Positions 48,389 through 58,329 of a stretch of DNA of 64,000 nt are shown piece by piece. Each line of letters begins with the position of its first letter. The first letter of the stretch is position 1. A program made the translations under genes and the position numbers. The stretch lies in contig NZ_SWLG01000012.1 of assembly GCF_005747095.1 (NCBI RefSeq), positions 1 to 64,000 on the forward strand, read 5' to 3'. Origin of the DNA: Exobacillus caeni (lineage in GTDB: Bacteria; Bacillota; Bacilli; Bacillales; Guptibacillaceae). The notes beneath the pieces were generated by a model. That model had not been told where the DNA came from. It made no database searches and saw only the letters and a program-made list of their open reading frames with translations.

Positions 48389-50305
48389 TTACCTCCGTGC
48401 AGTAGTTGGCTTATTAACCATTTTTTCATACTCTATCACTTCTGCTTCACTATTTTTAACAGTATCAGTGAAATCTCTATTAATTGTTTTATTATTATCC
48501 GGGTCCATGTTTGTAACAGGAATCAAACTAAGAACAGTATCACCTGATTCGCCCTGAGGTTCATTATCAATCGTGAAAAATAAAAGATTACCTGACTTCT
48601 TTAAAATTAATAATGGAATCGATTCCTCGTTTAAATCTATTTTAAATTCTTCAAAATCATATTCATCTGTCAATTGAACAGATTGAAAACCGTAGCCTTC
48701 CTCTATTTTTTTATTTAGAGTTTCCCAGGTTATTCCTTCTTTAAAGAGAATTAGTCCACGGCTGGTGTGAACGTAATCGTTATGGTCATCATTTTCACTT
48801 GTATGCAGGGCTAGTTGGTAGACATTGTTTCTTCCCATTTCTGGAATATAATTCGTACAAACAAGTGCATTGTAGGAATCAAGCTCTGTGGCGGCGATTA
48901 AGTATTCGTATGGCGTAAGATCAAGGCGGTGCTCCGTCTTTTCAGCAAGCAGCTCTCCATAGTAAGTTTTTTTGAAACCGCGTTGCTTGGCGAATTGGAG
49001 CTTCAACCAGGAGGAATCCGTAACAATAACAGGGATGTCCAACTTTGTGATTTTTTTTGCAAGTTCCACTGTAAAAGGGTTGCTACCAACGATCAGAACA
49101 CCAGGTTTACCCTCTGCAGCAAGCCCTAACTTTTTAGCGAGCCATCGAAGCGAAAAACCATGGATGACGACAGTTGAAAAAACTAATGCAAATGTTAATG
49201 GTACAAGTATACTGGCATCAAGAAACCCTTCTGAAAAAAGAATGCTCGAAAAGTAACCAGAAACAGTCAGCGCGACGATTCCCCTTGGTGCAATCCAGCT
49301 GACTAATAACTTTTCTTTTGTCGTCAGGTCAGTCCGAATAGTGGAAAGCCAGATTGATAAGGGACGAACAACAAATAGCATCAATCCAACAAACGCCAGG
49401 ATCCTAAGGTTGAACATAGTATAGATGGTTTCAAGGCTTAAAGACGCTGTCAGCATAATAAAGATAGCAGAGACTAGCATAACAGATATATTTTCTTTGA
49501 AATGACGTATATCATTGATCGACGAAACACGAAGGTTTGCCAGGGTTATCCCCATAGCAGTGACTGACAGCAATCCAGTTTCGTGCATGATTTCGTTTGG
49601 GATTGTAAAACAAAAAACAACAACTCCAAACACGATTGGAGATTTTAAAAATTCGGGAATCTGCCCTTTATCAAACATCAAGGCAATTAGTTTTCCAAGC
49701 AGCCAACCAAGCAATACTGCAAAGAGCGAGACAAGGAAAAATAGTACCAACTGATTTACTGTTACTTTTTCCAAAACGAAGAACCGAATGATTTCGTAGG
49801 AAAAGACAGCGAGCAAGGCACCCAGCGGATCGACGATAATCCCTTCCCATTTTAAAACCGCTGCAGGACGGGGTTTTAATTTAGATTGTCTCAACAATGG
49901 CAGGATGACAGTAGGGCCTGTGACGATCAATAAGCCGCCTATTACAAACGATACGGCCCATGATAGGCCGGCGACAAAATGCGCCGCAAAGGAACCGAGT
50001 ACCCAGGCAAGCAATGCACCGATCGTGACGATCCGAAAGATGGAATGTCCCACATCTTTAATCTCGCGAAAAACGAGTTTGAGGCTTCCTTCAAATAGAA
50101 TGATGGCTACTGCGATCGATATGAGGGGCTTATAAAGATCCCCAAACTGAACTTCGGGATTCATAACTCTAAAAATTGGTCCTGCCAGCAAACCTGTAAC
50201 AGACATAACGACAATCGCCGGCAAGTTAAAGCGCCATGCGACCCACTGGGATCCTATACCAAGAATCCCGATCAACATGAGCAAAAACAAAGAAGGTTCT
50301 AACAT
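48389..50305 (-). CDS. CPA1 cation:proton antiporter with RCK/TrkA-N domain
   Basis: A 638-residue NhaP/CPA1-type antiporter. Residues about 1-390 form around twelve membrane helices with typical segments FEGSLKLVFREI, WEGIIVDPLGALLAV (Asp in the ion-binding helix) and WIAPRGIVALTVSGY. Residues about 400-520 are a TrkA-N-like nucleotide-binding domain (GVLIVGSNPFTVELAKKI). The acidic C-terminal tail is long. It exchanges Na+ or K+ for H+. Its stop codon lies inside the RBS of the small membrane gene. The upstream gap 50306-50726 shows no gene. Confidence 0.9.
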   Translation of the reverse strand: MLEPSLFLLMLIGILGIGSQWVAWRFNLPAIVVMSVTGLLAGPIFRVMNPEVQFGDLYKPLISIAVAIILFEGSLKLVFREIKDVGHSIFRIVTIGALLAWVLGSFAAHFVAGLSWAVSFVIGGLLIVTGPTVILPLLRQSKLKPRPAAVLKWEGIIVDPLGALLAVFSYEIIRFFVLEKVTVNQLVLFFLVSLFAVLLGWLLGKLIALMFDKGQIPEFLKSPIVFGVVVFCFTIPNEIMHETGLLSVTAMGITLANLRVSSINDIRHFKENISVMLVSAIFIMLTASLSLETIYTMFNLRILAFVGLMLFVVRPLSIWLSTIRTDLTTKEKLLVSWIAPRGIVALTVSGYFSSILFSEGFLDASILVPLTFALVFSTVVIHGFSLRWLAKKLGLAAEGKPGVLIVGSNPFTVELAKKITKLDIPVIVTDSSWLKLQFAKQRGFKKTYYGELLAEKTEHRLDLTPYEYLIAATELDSYNALVCTNYIPEMGRNNVYQLALHTSENDDHNDYVHTSRGLILFKEGITWETLNKKIEEGYGFQSVQLTDEYDFEEFKIDLNEESIPLLILKKSGNLLFFTIDNEPQGESGDTVLSLIPVTNMDPDNNKTINRDFTDTVKNSEAEVIEYEKMVNKPTTARR

Positions 50306-50726
50306 TGTCTATCTCCTCGGCATTTGATATTTTTCCATACATGTTTTTAAAGCGTTCATGGAAATCTTTATGAATAGGATGGTAGGTTGCAAGATGTTTT
50401 TTACAGCCAGTTGCCTATACTTTTCATTAATAATGTTGTAAGCCAGATTTTTACTGTTGAAAAATTACATACCTTCCAAATTCCCATAATTCTTCTTTTG
50501 TACTCCTATTTTTTCCTTCTGCTGCTAAGGAGTGTGTGCAGTATATAAACCCATCCATCTCCTTTAGCTTCCATGTTAAATATTTTATCCAACATAGGTG
50601 AAAACAATTAAAGTAGGACAAAGTAGAAATGATATTTGATTGAACATGCGCTGATCAAACTGAATGTTTTAAAAGAAAATGTTTTATCCTAATTATAATC
50701 AATTCACCAGAAGAGGAGTTTAATGG

Positions 50727-51350
50727 ATGGTTTTGGACTTGATATTGGATTCGTTACTAGTTGTTGCAGTGGGAACGTTTTTGTTGAGAATAGGTGGAAG
50801 GCGAACTATATCTCAAATGACCATTTCTCAGACTGTCATCATGATTTCAATCGGTTCCCTTCTCATCCAGCCTGTTAGCGGTAAGGGGATCTGGTTTACT
50901 TTTTTAGTTGCAGCAATGCTTGTTCTTTCACTACTTATACTGGAGTACCTGCAATTGAAATTCGATCTGATAGAGACGATAGTTACCGGTAAGTCTGTTG
51001 TTGTCATTGAGAACGGCACATTCAGTATTGAAAATTTAAAGAAGCTGAGGCTGACTGTGGATAATCTCGAGTTGCGTTTAAGGCAGAATGGAATCGAAAA
51101 TATCTCGGATGTCCAGTGGGCAACTATCGAACCGAGCGGCCAACTGGGGTATGAACTGATCGAAAGGAAAAAACCAGCAACGAAAGAAGATATCCAGAAA
51201 CTCTTCGATGTGATTCATCGAATCTCACCCGGAATAGATGAATCGGTGTTATCGAGGGACAAAAACCAGGACCTTAATCTAGATACTAGCCTGTTTTCTG
51301 AGATTAAAACAGGGAAAAACGAACCGACGCCTCCAAAAGAATTGCAGTAA
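50727..51350 (+). CDS. DUF421 (YetF-like) membrane protein
   Basis: A 207-residue protein with three N-terminal membrane helices (about 2-20, 36-52 and 58-75) and a cytoplasmic DUF421 domain (SVVVIENGTFSIENLKKLRLTVDNLELRLRQNGIENISDVQWATIEPSGQLGYEL in outline). B. subtilis has several such proteins (YetF, YdfS, YrbG), some linked to spores; their role is unknown. AGAGGAG precedes ATG 50727. Confidence 0.85.
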   Translation: MVLDLILDSLLVVAVGTFLLRIGGRRTISQMTISQTVIMISIGSLLIQPVSGKGIWFTFLVAAMLVLSLLILEYLQLKFDLIETIVTGKSVVVIENGTFSIENLKKLRLTVDNLELRLRQNGIENISDVQWATIEPSGQLGYELIERKKPATKEDIQKLFDVIHRISPGIDESVLSRDKNQDLNLDTSLFSEIKTGKNEPTPPKELQ

Positions 51351-51444
51351 AGATTTTACACACTCTTCTTTAAACCGTTTTTTGTATTCTCTAAGCTTGA
51401 GATGTAAACAATAACCCTATCACAAAACAGGAGGAGGCCCCTGG

Positions 51445-53145
51445 ATGTTCAGAAAAAAAGCAGGCGATGTATTAATGGAATTGTTAATGGAGTGGAAAGT
51501 AGATCACATATACGGAATGCCTGGTGATTCGATTAATTCCATGATCGAGTCATTGCGAAAAGTGGAGGACCGAATAAAATTTATACAGGTCCGGCATGAG
51601 GAGAACGGGGCGCTGGCAGCGGCGGCATATGCAAAGTTAACCGGCAAGCTTGGTGTCTGTACTGCGATTGCGGGTCCTGGATCGATTCATTTATTGAACG
51701 GTTTGTATGATGCTAAGTTGGACAGGGCTCCTGTACTTGCCATTTGCGGCCAGGTAGAATCAGATCTAATGGGAATCGATTATTTCCAGGAGGTTAATCT
51801 TTCACGGCTGTTCGATGATGTGGCTGTTTATAACCAACGGATAACATCGGCAGAACAGCTTCCGGCAGTTGTGAACCAGGCGATACGGACCGCTTATGCC
51901 AAAAACGGTGTTGCTGTTATTACGATACCTGATGATGTTCAAAAGGCGGAGGTCGAAAGGGAAGCGAGATTTACCAGCCCTGTGGTGGTTAAATCCAGGC
52001 ATCTCCCTGAGCAAGAGGATTTGTCCAAAGCCGAAGTACTGCTCCACCAGGCTGAAAGGCCGGTTATTTTGGCGGGAAAAGGTGCGAGGAATGCCGGTGT
52101 GGAACTCGTGAAATTTGCTGAAAAATTGGCAGCGCCGATCGTATTGTCACTGCCGGGAAAAGGGGTAATCCCTGATGAACATCCGTATAGTCTTGGCGGA
52201 CTCGGTTTAATTGGCACGAAACCTGCTTATGAAGCGATGAAAGAAGCAGATACCTTAATTCTCGTCGGGACTTCTTTTCCTTTCACTGGATTCTTGCCTG
52301 ATCAAGCGAAAACCATCCAGATCGACACTAACCCGGTACAAATCGGTAAGCGCTATCCGATCGAAGTAGGGCTTGCCGGCGATGCAAAAGAAACACTGAA
52401 GGAACTGTTAAATCGGATGCAGGAAAAACAAGACAGAACGTTCTTAACTCGCTGCCAGGAAAGAATGGCCGTTTGGTGGGCGAAGATGGAGAAGGAAGAA
52501 AACGTAGAGGCACTGCCGATCAAACCTCAAAATGTGGTCAAAGGATTACAACAGGTTATCTCTACAGATGCGATCATTTCCTGCGACGTTGGTAACGTTA
52601 CGGTCTGGATGGCGAGACACTTCCGGATGACAAATCAAAAGTTTGTCATTTCAAGCTGGCTGGCAACCCTTGGTTGTGGACTTCCAGGCGCAATCGCCGG
52701 TAAGATCGCCTATCCGGAAAGACAAGTGGTTGCAGTTTGCGGAGATGGCGGGTTCGCTATGACGATGAACGATTTTGTAACTGCAGTAAAATATGAACTG
52801 CCGATGATGGTCATCGTTTTGAACAACCATAAGATTGCAATGATTAAATTTGAGCAAGAAGTGATGGGGAATGCAGAATTTGGAACAAACCTTCATAATC
52901 CTAACTTTGCAAAATATGCTGAAAGCTGTGGCGGAGTAGGAATTAGAGTGGAAAAGCCAGAGGAGTTAATTCCAGCTCTAAAAAAAGCAGCGATGCAATC
53001 CAAACCGTGTATCGTCGATGTCCTGGTAGATGCAAATGAAGCACCGCTCCCAAGCAACATAACGTTTAGCCAGGCAGCAGGCTATGCCCAGCATATGATC
53101 AAAGAATTGTTTTCTGAGGGGAAGCTGGATTTGCCTCCGCTCTAA
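51445..53145 (+). CDS. pyruvate oxidase (YdaP-like ThDP enzyme)
   Basis: A 566-residue thiamine-diphosphate enzyme. The N-terminal Pyr domain has the catalytic Glu in QVRHEENGALAAAAYAKLTG. The C-terminal PP domain has the ThDP motif GDGGFAMTMNDFVTAVKYELPMMVIVLNN. A FAD-binding middle domain (KGVIPDEHPYSLGGLGLIG) fits pyruvate oxidase/PoxB rather than acetolactate synthase. It converts pyruvate to acetate + CO2 (quinone-linked) or to acetyl phosphate. YdaP is sigma-B controlled in B. subtilis, but I see no clear sigma-B promoter here. AGGAGGAGG precedes ATG 51445. Confidence 0.85.
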   Translation: MFRKKAGDVLMELLMEWKVDHIYGMPGDSINSMIESLRKVEDRIKFIQVRHEENGALAAAAYAKLTGKLGVCTAIAGPGSIHLLNGLYDAKLDRAPVLAICGQVESDLMGIDYFQEVNLSRLFDDVAVYNQRITSAEQLPAVVNQAIRTAYAKNGVAVITIPDDVQKAEVEREARFTSPVVVKSRHLPEQEDLSKAEVLLHQAERPVILAGKGARNAGVELVKFAEKLAAPIVLSLPGKGVIPDEHPYSLGGLGLIGTKPAYEAMKEADTLILVGTSFPFTGFLPDQAKTIQIDTNPVQIGKRYPIEVGLAGDAKETLKELLNRMQEKQDRTFLTRCQERMAVWWAKMEKEENVEALPIKPQNVVKGLQQVISTDAIISCDVGNVTVWMARHFRMTNQKFVISSWLATLGCGLPGAIAGKIAYPERQVVAVCGDGGFAMTMNDFVTAVKYELPMMVIVLNNHKIAMIKFEQEVMGNAEFGTNLHNPNFAKYAESCGGVGIRVEKPEELIPALKKAAMQSKPCIVDVLVDANEAPLPSNITFSQAAGYAQHMIKELFSEGKLDLPPL

Positions 53146-53261
53146 AAAACTGAAACAGGAAAACTTGTTGTAAATTAAAAATTTCTCGGATTAATTTGCT
53201 TTAAAGTGTTAAAGTGTGATAATATTGAATTGTCTTACTACTTGTATGACCAACCCTCTCA

Positions 53262-53296
53262 AAGGCCCCTCCCACAAGGGGCCGCTATTTATTTTG
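53262..53296 (+). terminator. Rho-independent terminator
   Basis: AGGCCCCT pairs with AGGGGCC(G), followed by TATTTATTTT. The gap up to 53538 contains no gene. Confidence 0.8.
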
Positions 53297-53538
53297 CGCA
53301 ATCTTCTTGTGCAAGATAGGCCGGAATGTCGAAAATATCGATATGTTGTGATTTTTTGAATATGAAAATTAACCAAGATATATTTTGTTTTCGAAGATAA
53401 AACAAAGAAGGGCTTGTTTTCTCCCCCTGAAATTTAACTCACATACCCAGTCTCACACCCTGATAAGTTTTACAAATTAAAGTTAGAAGGATAAAATAGC
53501 AGCTTTAAAATAACATTCTGGTAATTTTGAAAGATATC

Positions 53539-53567
53539 TTGTAACCTGTCTATTTTTGCTGTAAAAT
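53539..53567 (+). promoter_or_regulatory. sigma-A promoter of the Liv-type operon
   Basis: TTGTAA (53539-53544) and TAAAAT (53562-53567) with 17 bases between, 43 bases before the binding-protein start codon. Confidence 0.6.
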
Positions 53568-53610
53568 AACAGAAAATTATAAATTTAAAAACAACTTAGG
53601 GGGATTTTGA

Positions 53611-54771
53611 ATGAGGAAGTCGTATAAAGGTCTTTTGTCTATTTTTGCTATTATGGCGCTTCTACTTGCGAGTGCCTGCAGTGGAGGGAACGAAACATCT
53701 GGGGACCAATCAGGCGATGCGGCAAAAGATGGTGCTGTAAGCGCGAAAGTAGGAGTTATCTCCTGGTTAACCGGAGCGGGGGCAGGTTATGGTGAAGCGA
53801 TAACAAATGGACTAAAGCTAGCGAATAAAGAAATTAAAGAACAAGGGAAGGTAGATATCGAACTTATTACCGAAGATTCAGCAGGGAAACAGGAACAGGC
53901 CCTGTCGTCTGCCCAAAAGCTGATGAACTCTGAAAACGTTTCCGCGATTATCGGACCAACGTTAAGTACTGAGATGAAGGTAGTTGGACCGGAGGCAGAT
54001 CTGAACGGTGTTCCGATCATGGGAACATCCACCACAGCTGCCGGCATTCCTCAGATAGGAGATTATGTATTCCGGGACTCCATTCCTGAATCACTAGCAA
54101 TTCCGGCCTCTATAGAGAAAGCCATCGAAAAGTATGATGTTAAAAAAGTTGCTATTCTATACGGAAATGACGATGTGTTTACAAAATCAGGATACGATAC
54201 GATGAAGAAAGTAGCTGAAGACAAAGGACTGGAAATTCTAACAACGGAAACGTTCCAAAAAGGACAGGCTGACTATAATGCACAGCTTACGAAAATTAAA
54301 AACACACAACCTGATTTAATCTTATGTTCCGCTCTTTATAATGAAGGCGCAGTAATCATGGACCAGGCGAGAAAAATGGGAATCGATGTACCTTTCGTAG
54401 GCGGAAATGGTTTTAACTCTCCGGAAGTGATTAAGATTGCAGGCGATGCTGCAGACGGATTGATCGTAGCAACACCATGGTTTGCGGGGAAAGATGACCA
54501 AAAGGTTCAAGACTTCGTTGCGAAGTACAAAGAAGAGTACGGAAAAGAGCCTGACCAATTTGCTGCCCAGGCATACGATGGAATGTATCTTCTAGCAAAC
54601 GCAATCGAAAAAGCAGGAAGCGATGATCGTGATGCGATTCGCGATGCTTTAGCTGAAACTGAAGGCTTCGAAGGAATCCTTGGGGAAATGTCTTTTGATG
54701 AAGAAGGCGACATCGTGATGGAGCCTACCGTCTTAACAATCAAAGAGGGGAAATTCCAGCTGTTCGAATGA
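53611..54771 (+). CDS. ABC transporter substrate-binding lipoprotein, LivJ/K family
   Basis: A 386-residue periplasmic-binding-fold type I protein. The signal peptide ends in lipobox A-S-A-C (Cys23), so it is membrane-anchored. Family landmarks are KVGVISWLTGAGAGYGEAITNGLKLA, DSAGKQEQALSSAQKLM, SAIIGPTLSTEMKV and VAILYGNDDVFTKSGYDTMKK. It binds branched-chain or other amino acids, amides or short acids; the ligand is not readable. GGGGGATTTTG precedes ATG 53611. A stem-loop directly after it probably raises its level over the membrane parts. Confidence 0.88.
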   Translation: MRKSYKGLLSIFAIMALLLASACSGGNETSGDQSGDAAKDGAVSAKVGVISWLTGAGAGYGEAITNGLKLANKEIKEQGKVDIELITEDSAGKQEQALSSAQKLMNSENVSAIIGPTLSTEMKVVGPEADLNGVPIMGTSTTAAGIPQIGDYVFRDSIPESLAIPASIEKAIEKYDVKKVAILYGNDDVFTKSGYDTMKKVAEDKGLEILTTETFQKGQADYNAQLTKIKNTQPDLILCSALYNEGAVIMDQARKMGIDVPFVGGNGFNSPEVIKIAGDAADGLIVATPWFAGKDDQKVQDFVAKYKEEYGKEPDQFAAQAYDGMYLLANAIEKAGSDDRDAIRDALAETEGFEGILGEMSFDEEGDIVMEPTVLTIKEGKFQLFE

Positions 54772-54779
54772 TCGATAGA

Positions 54780-54813
54780 AATTGGGAGAGGAAGTAGTCT
54801 CTCTCAATTTTTT
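54780..54813 (+). terminator. partial terminator/attenuator after the binding-protein gene
   Basis: AATTGGGAGAG pairs with CTCTCTCAATT, followed by TTTT. Such stem-loops usually let some transcription through to the permease genes. Confidence 0.75.
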
Positions 54814-54889
54814 ATGGAGACGTTGATGTTAGTTGGATCACCATAAATTAAAGTGCTTTCCATAACCTACAACAAAAGAGGTGTATCAC

Positions 54890-55774
54890 TTGATCTTAGA
54901 ACAATTAATCAACGGACTGACTTTAGGAAGTATATACGCAATCGTTGCATTAGGTTACACCTTAGTCTTCGGTGTACTTGGCATTATCAATATGGCGCAC
55001 GGTGAGATTTTTATGTTCGGTGCCTTTATGGGTGTAGTTATAACTCACACCCTGCAACTGCCGCTCGCCTTAGCATTTGTGGTCGCGATAGCGGTTACAG
55101 CATTATTAGGGCTTTTCCTTGAACTGCTGGCGCTTCGTCCTTTGAGAGGTAAGAAAGGGGTATCCCATCTTGCACCGTTAATAAGTACGATCGGTGTTTC
55201 GATCTTTCTTGAAAACCTTGCCCATCATTTCTTTGGCGCAGGCAACCGTCCCTTTAATACTTCTTTCTCAGAAATAAGCGTTCAAATAGGCTCTGTCACC
55301 ATTTATGCGGTACAGCTTGTCATATTTGCTATCGCAGTGCTTTTGATGGTGGGGCTCTCCTTCTGGCTTTCTAAGACAAAAGCTGGTAAAGCACTGCGCG
55401 CATGTGCTGAAAACCTGGAAGCTGCCAGCCTGCTTGGCGTGAACACGAAGAAAATGATCATGATGACCGTAGTTATTGCTTCTGCCATGGGAGGAATCGC
55501 TGGAATCTTAGTAGGGATGGCCTTTAACTCCGTCACTCCGCAGATGGGATTAACGATGGGGCTGAAAGGCTTAGCGATCATTATCCTCGGTGGCATGGGC
55601 AGTGTCAGGGGAGCGATGGCCGGCGGTTTGATCCTCGGACTGTCGGAAACGATGATCGTCGTGTTCGGCGAATCTGGTTACCGGGATGCCATCGCATTTA
55701 TCGCCATTATCGTCATCTTATTGGTAAGACCTCAAGGACTCTTTGGCCAGGCAGCGCCAGAGGCAAGGCGGTGA
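54890..55774 (+). CDS. branched-chain-type ABC permease, LivH family
   Basis: A 294-residue permease with about eight membrane helices. The start NGLTLGSIYAIVALGYTLVFGVLGIINMAHGEIFM and the cytoplasmic loop TKAGKALRACAENLEAASLLGVN (EAA-type ATPase contact) are diagnostic of LivH. TTG 54890 is chosen because AAAGAGGTG lies upstream; GTG 54881 is part of that RBS. It is followed by LivM after six bases. Confidence 0.9.
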   Translation: MILEQLINGLTLGSIYAIVALGYTLVFGVLGIINMAHGEIFMFGAFMGVVITHTLQLPLALAFVVAIAVTALLGLFLELLALRPLRGKKGVSHLAPLISTIGVSIFLENLAHHFFGAGNRPFNTSFSEISVQIGSVTIYAVQLVIFAIAVLLMVGLSFWLSKTKAGKALRACAENLEAASLLGVNTKKMIMMTVVIASAMGGIAGILVGMAFNSVTPQMGLTMGLKGLAIIILGGMGSVRGAMAGGLILGLSETMIVVFGESGYRDAIAFIAIIVILLVRPQGLFGQAAPEARR

Positions 55775-55780
55775 GAATAG

Positions 55781-56773
55781 ATGTTAGCTGAAATCATTAA
55801 CCCATACTATTTACAGGTTCTATCCTTTATCCTTATTAATATTATTCTTGGTGTGAGTATCTATATCACGTTATCAACCGGCCAGCTTTCATTAGGGCAT
55901 GCCGGATTCATGAGTATCGGTGCGTACACTTCGGCGATTTTAACCCTTAATTACGACTTCCCTCTAGTGGTCGGGGTCATATTGGGAGCATTGCTTGCGG
56001 GCATCGTGGGAATTTTGATCGGCATTCCAACATTACGATTACAGGGCGTTTATTTAGCCATTGCAACACTTGGCTTCGGTGAGGTGGTCAGGGTCCTGTT
56101 CATCAACTGGGAAAGCCTGACACAGGGTGCTATCGGGATTTCATCCATTCCCCATTTTGGACGTGAATTGGTTACCGGATTAAGAGATACCGGATTCACG
56201 GCGGATATGATCGGGATCCGGAACAATCAGCTTATCAGTTTACTGGTGTTCATTATCTTGCTGGTGATCACTGTACTTTTAATAACATTTTTCGTTAGGC
56301 AAAACCATTCAAGAGTGGGAAGAGCTTTTGCGGCTATCAAAATGGATGAAAATGCTGCAGAAGCAATGGGGATCAACATTACGTATTATAAAGTCCTCGC
56401 GTTTGCTCAGGGAGCTATGGTAGCGGGATTTGCAGGTGCACTGTATGCTCATGTGACAGCTTATATCAGTCCGTCAGACTTTGCGTATCACCGTGCTGTT
56501 GAGATTTTGATCTTTGCGGTCTTCGGTGGAAGTGAAGTGATCTGGGGGCCGATTTTCGGAGCGACCTTCCTTACAGCGATGCCCGAACTTCTTCGAGAAG
56601 TCAGCGAGTACCGGTATATGATATACGGCATTATCCTCGTAGCAATGATGGCTTTTCGGCCACAGGGGCTTATCGACCATGAGATGATTTATAAAATAAA
56701 ATCACGCAAAAAAAAGAAAAAGAAAGTGGAAGACGATAAAAAGGAGAGAAACCGTCATGGCGTTGGAAGTTAA
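55781..56773 (+). CDS. branched-chain-type ABC permease, LivM family
   Basis: A 330-residue permease. Helix segments GVSIYITLSTGQLSLGHAGFMSIGAYTSA and the ATPase-contact loop SRVGRAFAAIKMDENAAEAMGIN are typical. The C-terminus ends in an unusually basic tail (KSRKKKKKKVEDDKKERN), which overlaps the start of the LivG gene by 17 bases. It pairs with LivH to form the channel. Confidence 0.9.
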   Translation: MLAEIINPYYLQVLSFILINIILGVSIYITLSTGQLSLGHAGFMSIGAYTSAILTLNYDFPLVVGVILGALLAGIVGILIGIPTLRLQGVYLAIATLGFGEVVRVLFINWESLTQGAIGISSIPHFGRELVTGLRDTGFTADMIGIRNNQLISLLVFIILLVITVLLITFFVRQNHSRVGRAFAAIKMDENAAEAMGINITYYKVLAFAQGAMVAGFAGALYAHVTAYISPSDFAYHRAVEILIFAVFGGSEVIWGPIFGATFLTAMPELLREVSEYRYMIYGIILVAMMAFRPQGLIDHEMIYKIKSRKKKKKKVEDDKKERNRHGVGS

Positions 56774-57530
56774 GAACATAACGAAAAGATTCGGCGGTAT
56801 TCATGCCCTGACTGACGTGACATTTCGTGTCGAGGAAGGAGAAGTATTTGGTTTGATCGGGCCGAACGGCGCTGGAAAGACAACGATGTTTAATATCATC
56901 ACCTCCATGTTTCCGCCAACTGATGGAGAGGTAGTTTTTTCGAACAAGCGACTAACCGGTAAAAAGCCGTATGAGATCACAAAAGAAGGGGTTTGCCGTA
57001 CCTTCCAAAACATCCGTCTGTTTCCAGATATGACAGTCCTTGAAAATGTAACCGTAGGGGAGCACTGCCGCACCAAATCCGGTGTGTTTGCCAGCGTGTT
57101 TCGGCTGAAATCCCAAAAGGTGGAAGAGGAGAAGATCAAAACAAAAGCACGTGAGTTACTGCAGCTGGTCGGACTGGGGAAATATGAGGATACCTTCGCT
57201 GATAACCTTGCTTATGGGCAGCAGCGCCGTTTGGAAATCGCCCGTGCGCTTGCCAGTGATCCTGCTTTACTGTTACTAGATGAACCTGCTGCTGGAATGA
57301 ACGAAAAAGAAACGAACGATTTGTTTGATCTTATCCAAAAGATCAAGAAGCTTGGGATTACGATTTTGCTTATCGAGCATGACATGCCGCTTGTAATGAG
57401 AATATGCGACCGGATTGCAGTACTTAATTTCGGTGAGAAAATTGCCCAGGGAACACCCGATGAGATTAAAAATGACCCGCACGTTATTGAAGCGTACCTC
57501 GGCCAAGAGGAGGAAGATGAACTTGCTTAG
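56757..57530 (+). CDS. ABC ATPase, LivG family
   Basis: A 257-residue nucleotide-binding subunit. Walker A is GPNGAGKTTMFN, the LivG signature variant is LAYGQQRRLEIARALA, and Walker B is LLLLDEPAAGMN. The segment TVLENVTVGEHCR is typical of LivG. AAGGAGAG precedes ATG 56757, inside the livM tail. The last 14 bases overlap livF. Confidence 0.92.
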   Translation: MALEVKNITKRFGGIHALTDVTFRVEEGEVFGLIGPNGAGKTTMFNIITSMFPPTDGEVVFSNKRLTGKKPYEITKEGVCRTFQNIRLFPDMTVLENVTVGEHCRTKSGVFASVFRLKSQKVEEEKIKTKARELLQLVGLGKYEDTFADNLAYGQQRRLEIARALASDPALLLLDEPAAGMNEKETNDLFDLIQKIKKLGITILLIEHDMPLVMRICDRIAVLNFGEKIAQGTPDEIKNDPHVIEAYLGQEEEDELA

Positions 57531-58221
57531 TGTAAACAACATTCAGACCTACTATGGAAATATTCAAGCGTTAAAAAATGTAAGCATCGAGGTTCCACAG
57601 GGGAGTATTGTGACAATTCTGGGAGCAAACGGAGCGGGAAAGACAACCACGATGAAATCCATTGCGGGGGTATTAAAACCGAAGCAAGGGACAATTACTT
57701 TTCTTGATGAAGATATTACGAATAAGAATCCGGATGAACTGGTTAGAAAAGGAATATCACTTGTGCCCGAGGGGAGAGCCATCCTCTCCGGCATGACAGT
57801 GCTAGAAAACCTGGAAATGGGTGCCTACCAACGGAAGGGCTCTATCAAACAAGACCTGGATAAGGTGATGGAACGATTTCCAATTTTGAAGGAACGCCAG
57901 TCGCAGCTTGGAGGAACACTTTCAGGCGGACAACAACAAATGCTGGCTATCGCAAGGGCGCTAATGGCAAAGCCAAAACTTCTATTGCTGGATGAACCTT
58001 CGATGGGCCTGGCGCCATTGATTGTAAAAGATATCTTCCAGATCGTAAAGGAAATTAATGAAGAAGGAACGACTGTTTTACTAGTAGAACAAAATGCACG
58101 GCAGGCGCTAAAAATTGCCGATCATGCGTATGTTCTTGAAACAGGCAGGGTCATAAAAAGCGGATCTGCAAAAGAACTGCTTAAAGATTCCAGTATTAAA
58201 GAAGCATACCTTGGACATTAG
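57517..58221 (+). CDS. ABC ATPase, LivF family
   Basis: A 234-residue nucleotide-binding subunit. Walker A is GANGAGKTTTMKS, signature LSGGQQQMLAIARALM, Walker B LLLLDEPSMGLAP, and the LivF mark LVPEGRAILSGMTVLENLEMG. ATG 57517, with GAGGAGGA upstream, is the family start; the frame's extension to 57415 runs through livG and is spurious. Confidence 0.92.
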   Translation: MNLLSVNNIQTYYGNIQALKNVSIEVPQGSIVTILGANGAGKTTTMKSIAGVLKPKQGTITFLDEDITNKNPDELVRKGISLVPEGRAILSGMTVLENLEMGAYQRKGSIKQDLDKVMERFPILKERQSQLGGTLSGGQQQMLAIARALMAKPKLLLLDEPSMGLAPLIVKDIFQIVKEINEEGTTVLLVEQNARQALKIADHAYVLETGRVIKSGSAKELLKDSSIKEAYLGH

Positions 58222-58236
58222 GGGCCGGGAAAGTTT

Positions 58237-58262
58237 GTCCTTCTTATGGAAGGACTTTTTTC
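58237..58262 (+). terminator. Rho-independent terminator between liv and lut genes
   Basis: GTCCTTC pairs with GAAGGAC around TTATG, followed by TTTTTTT. lutABC may therefore have its own promoter within 58263-58310, though none is obvious, or depend on read-through. Confidence 0.85.
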
Positions 58263-58329
58263 TTTCAAAAGGAAAAGCGGAAATGTATTTAAATCATGAT
58301 TTTTTCTTCTTAAATAGGAGGGCCGTACA

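Noticed and set aside
54881-54889. GTG 54881 as the livH start
   Set aside because: The GTG belongs to the ribosome binding site AAAGAGGTG serving TTG 54890.
57415-57516. N-terminal extension of the LivF frame
   Set aside because: It overlaps livG in another frame; the family start and RBS are at 57517.
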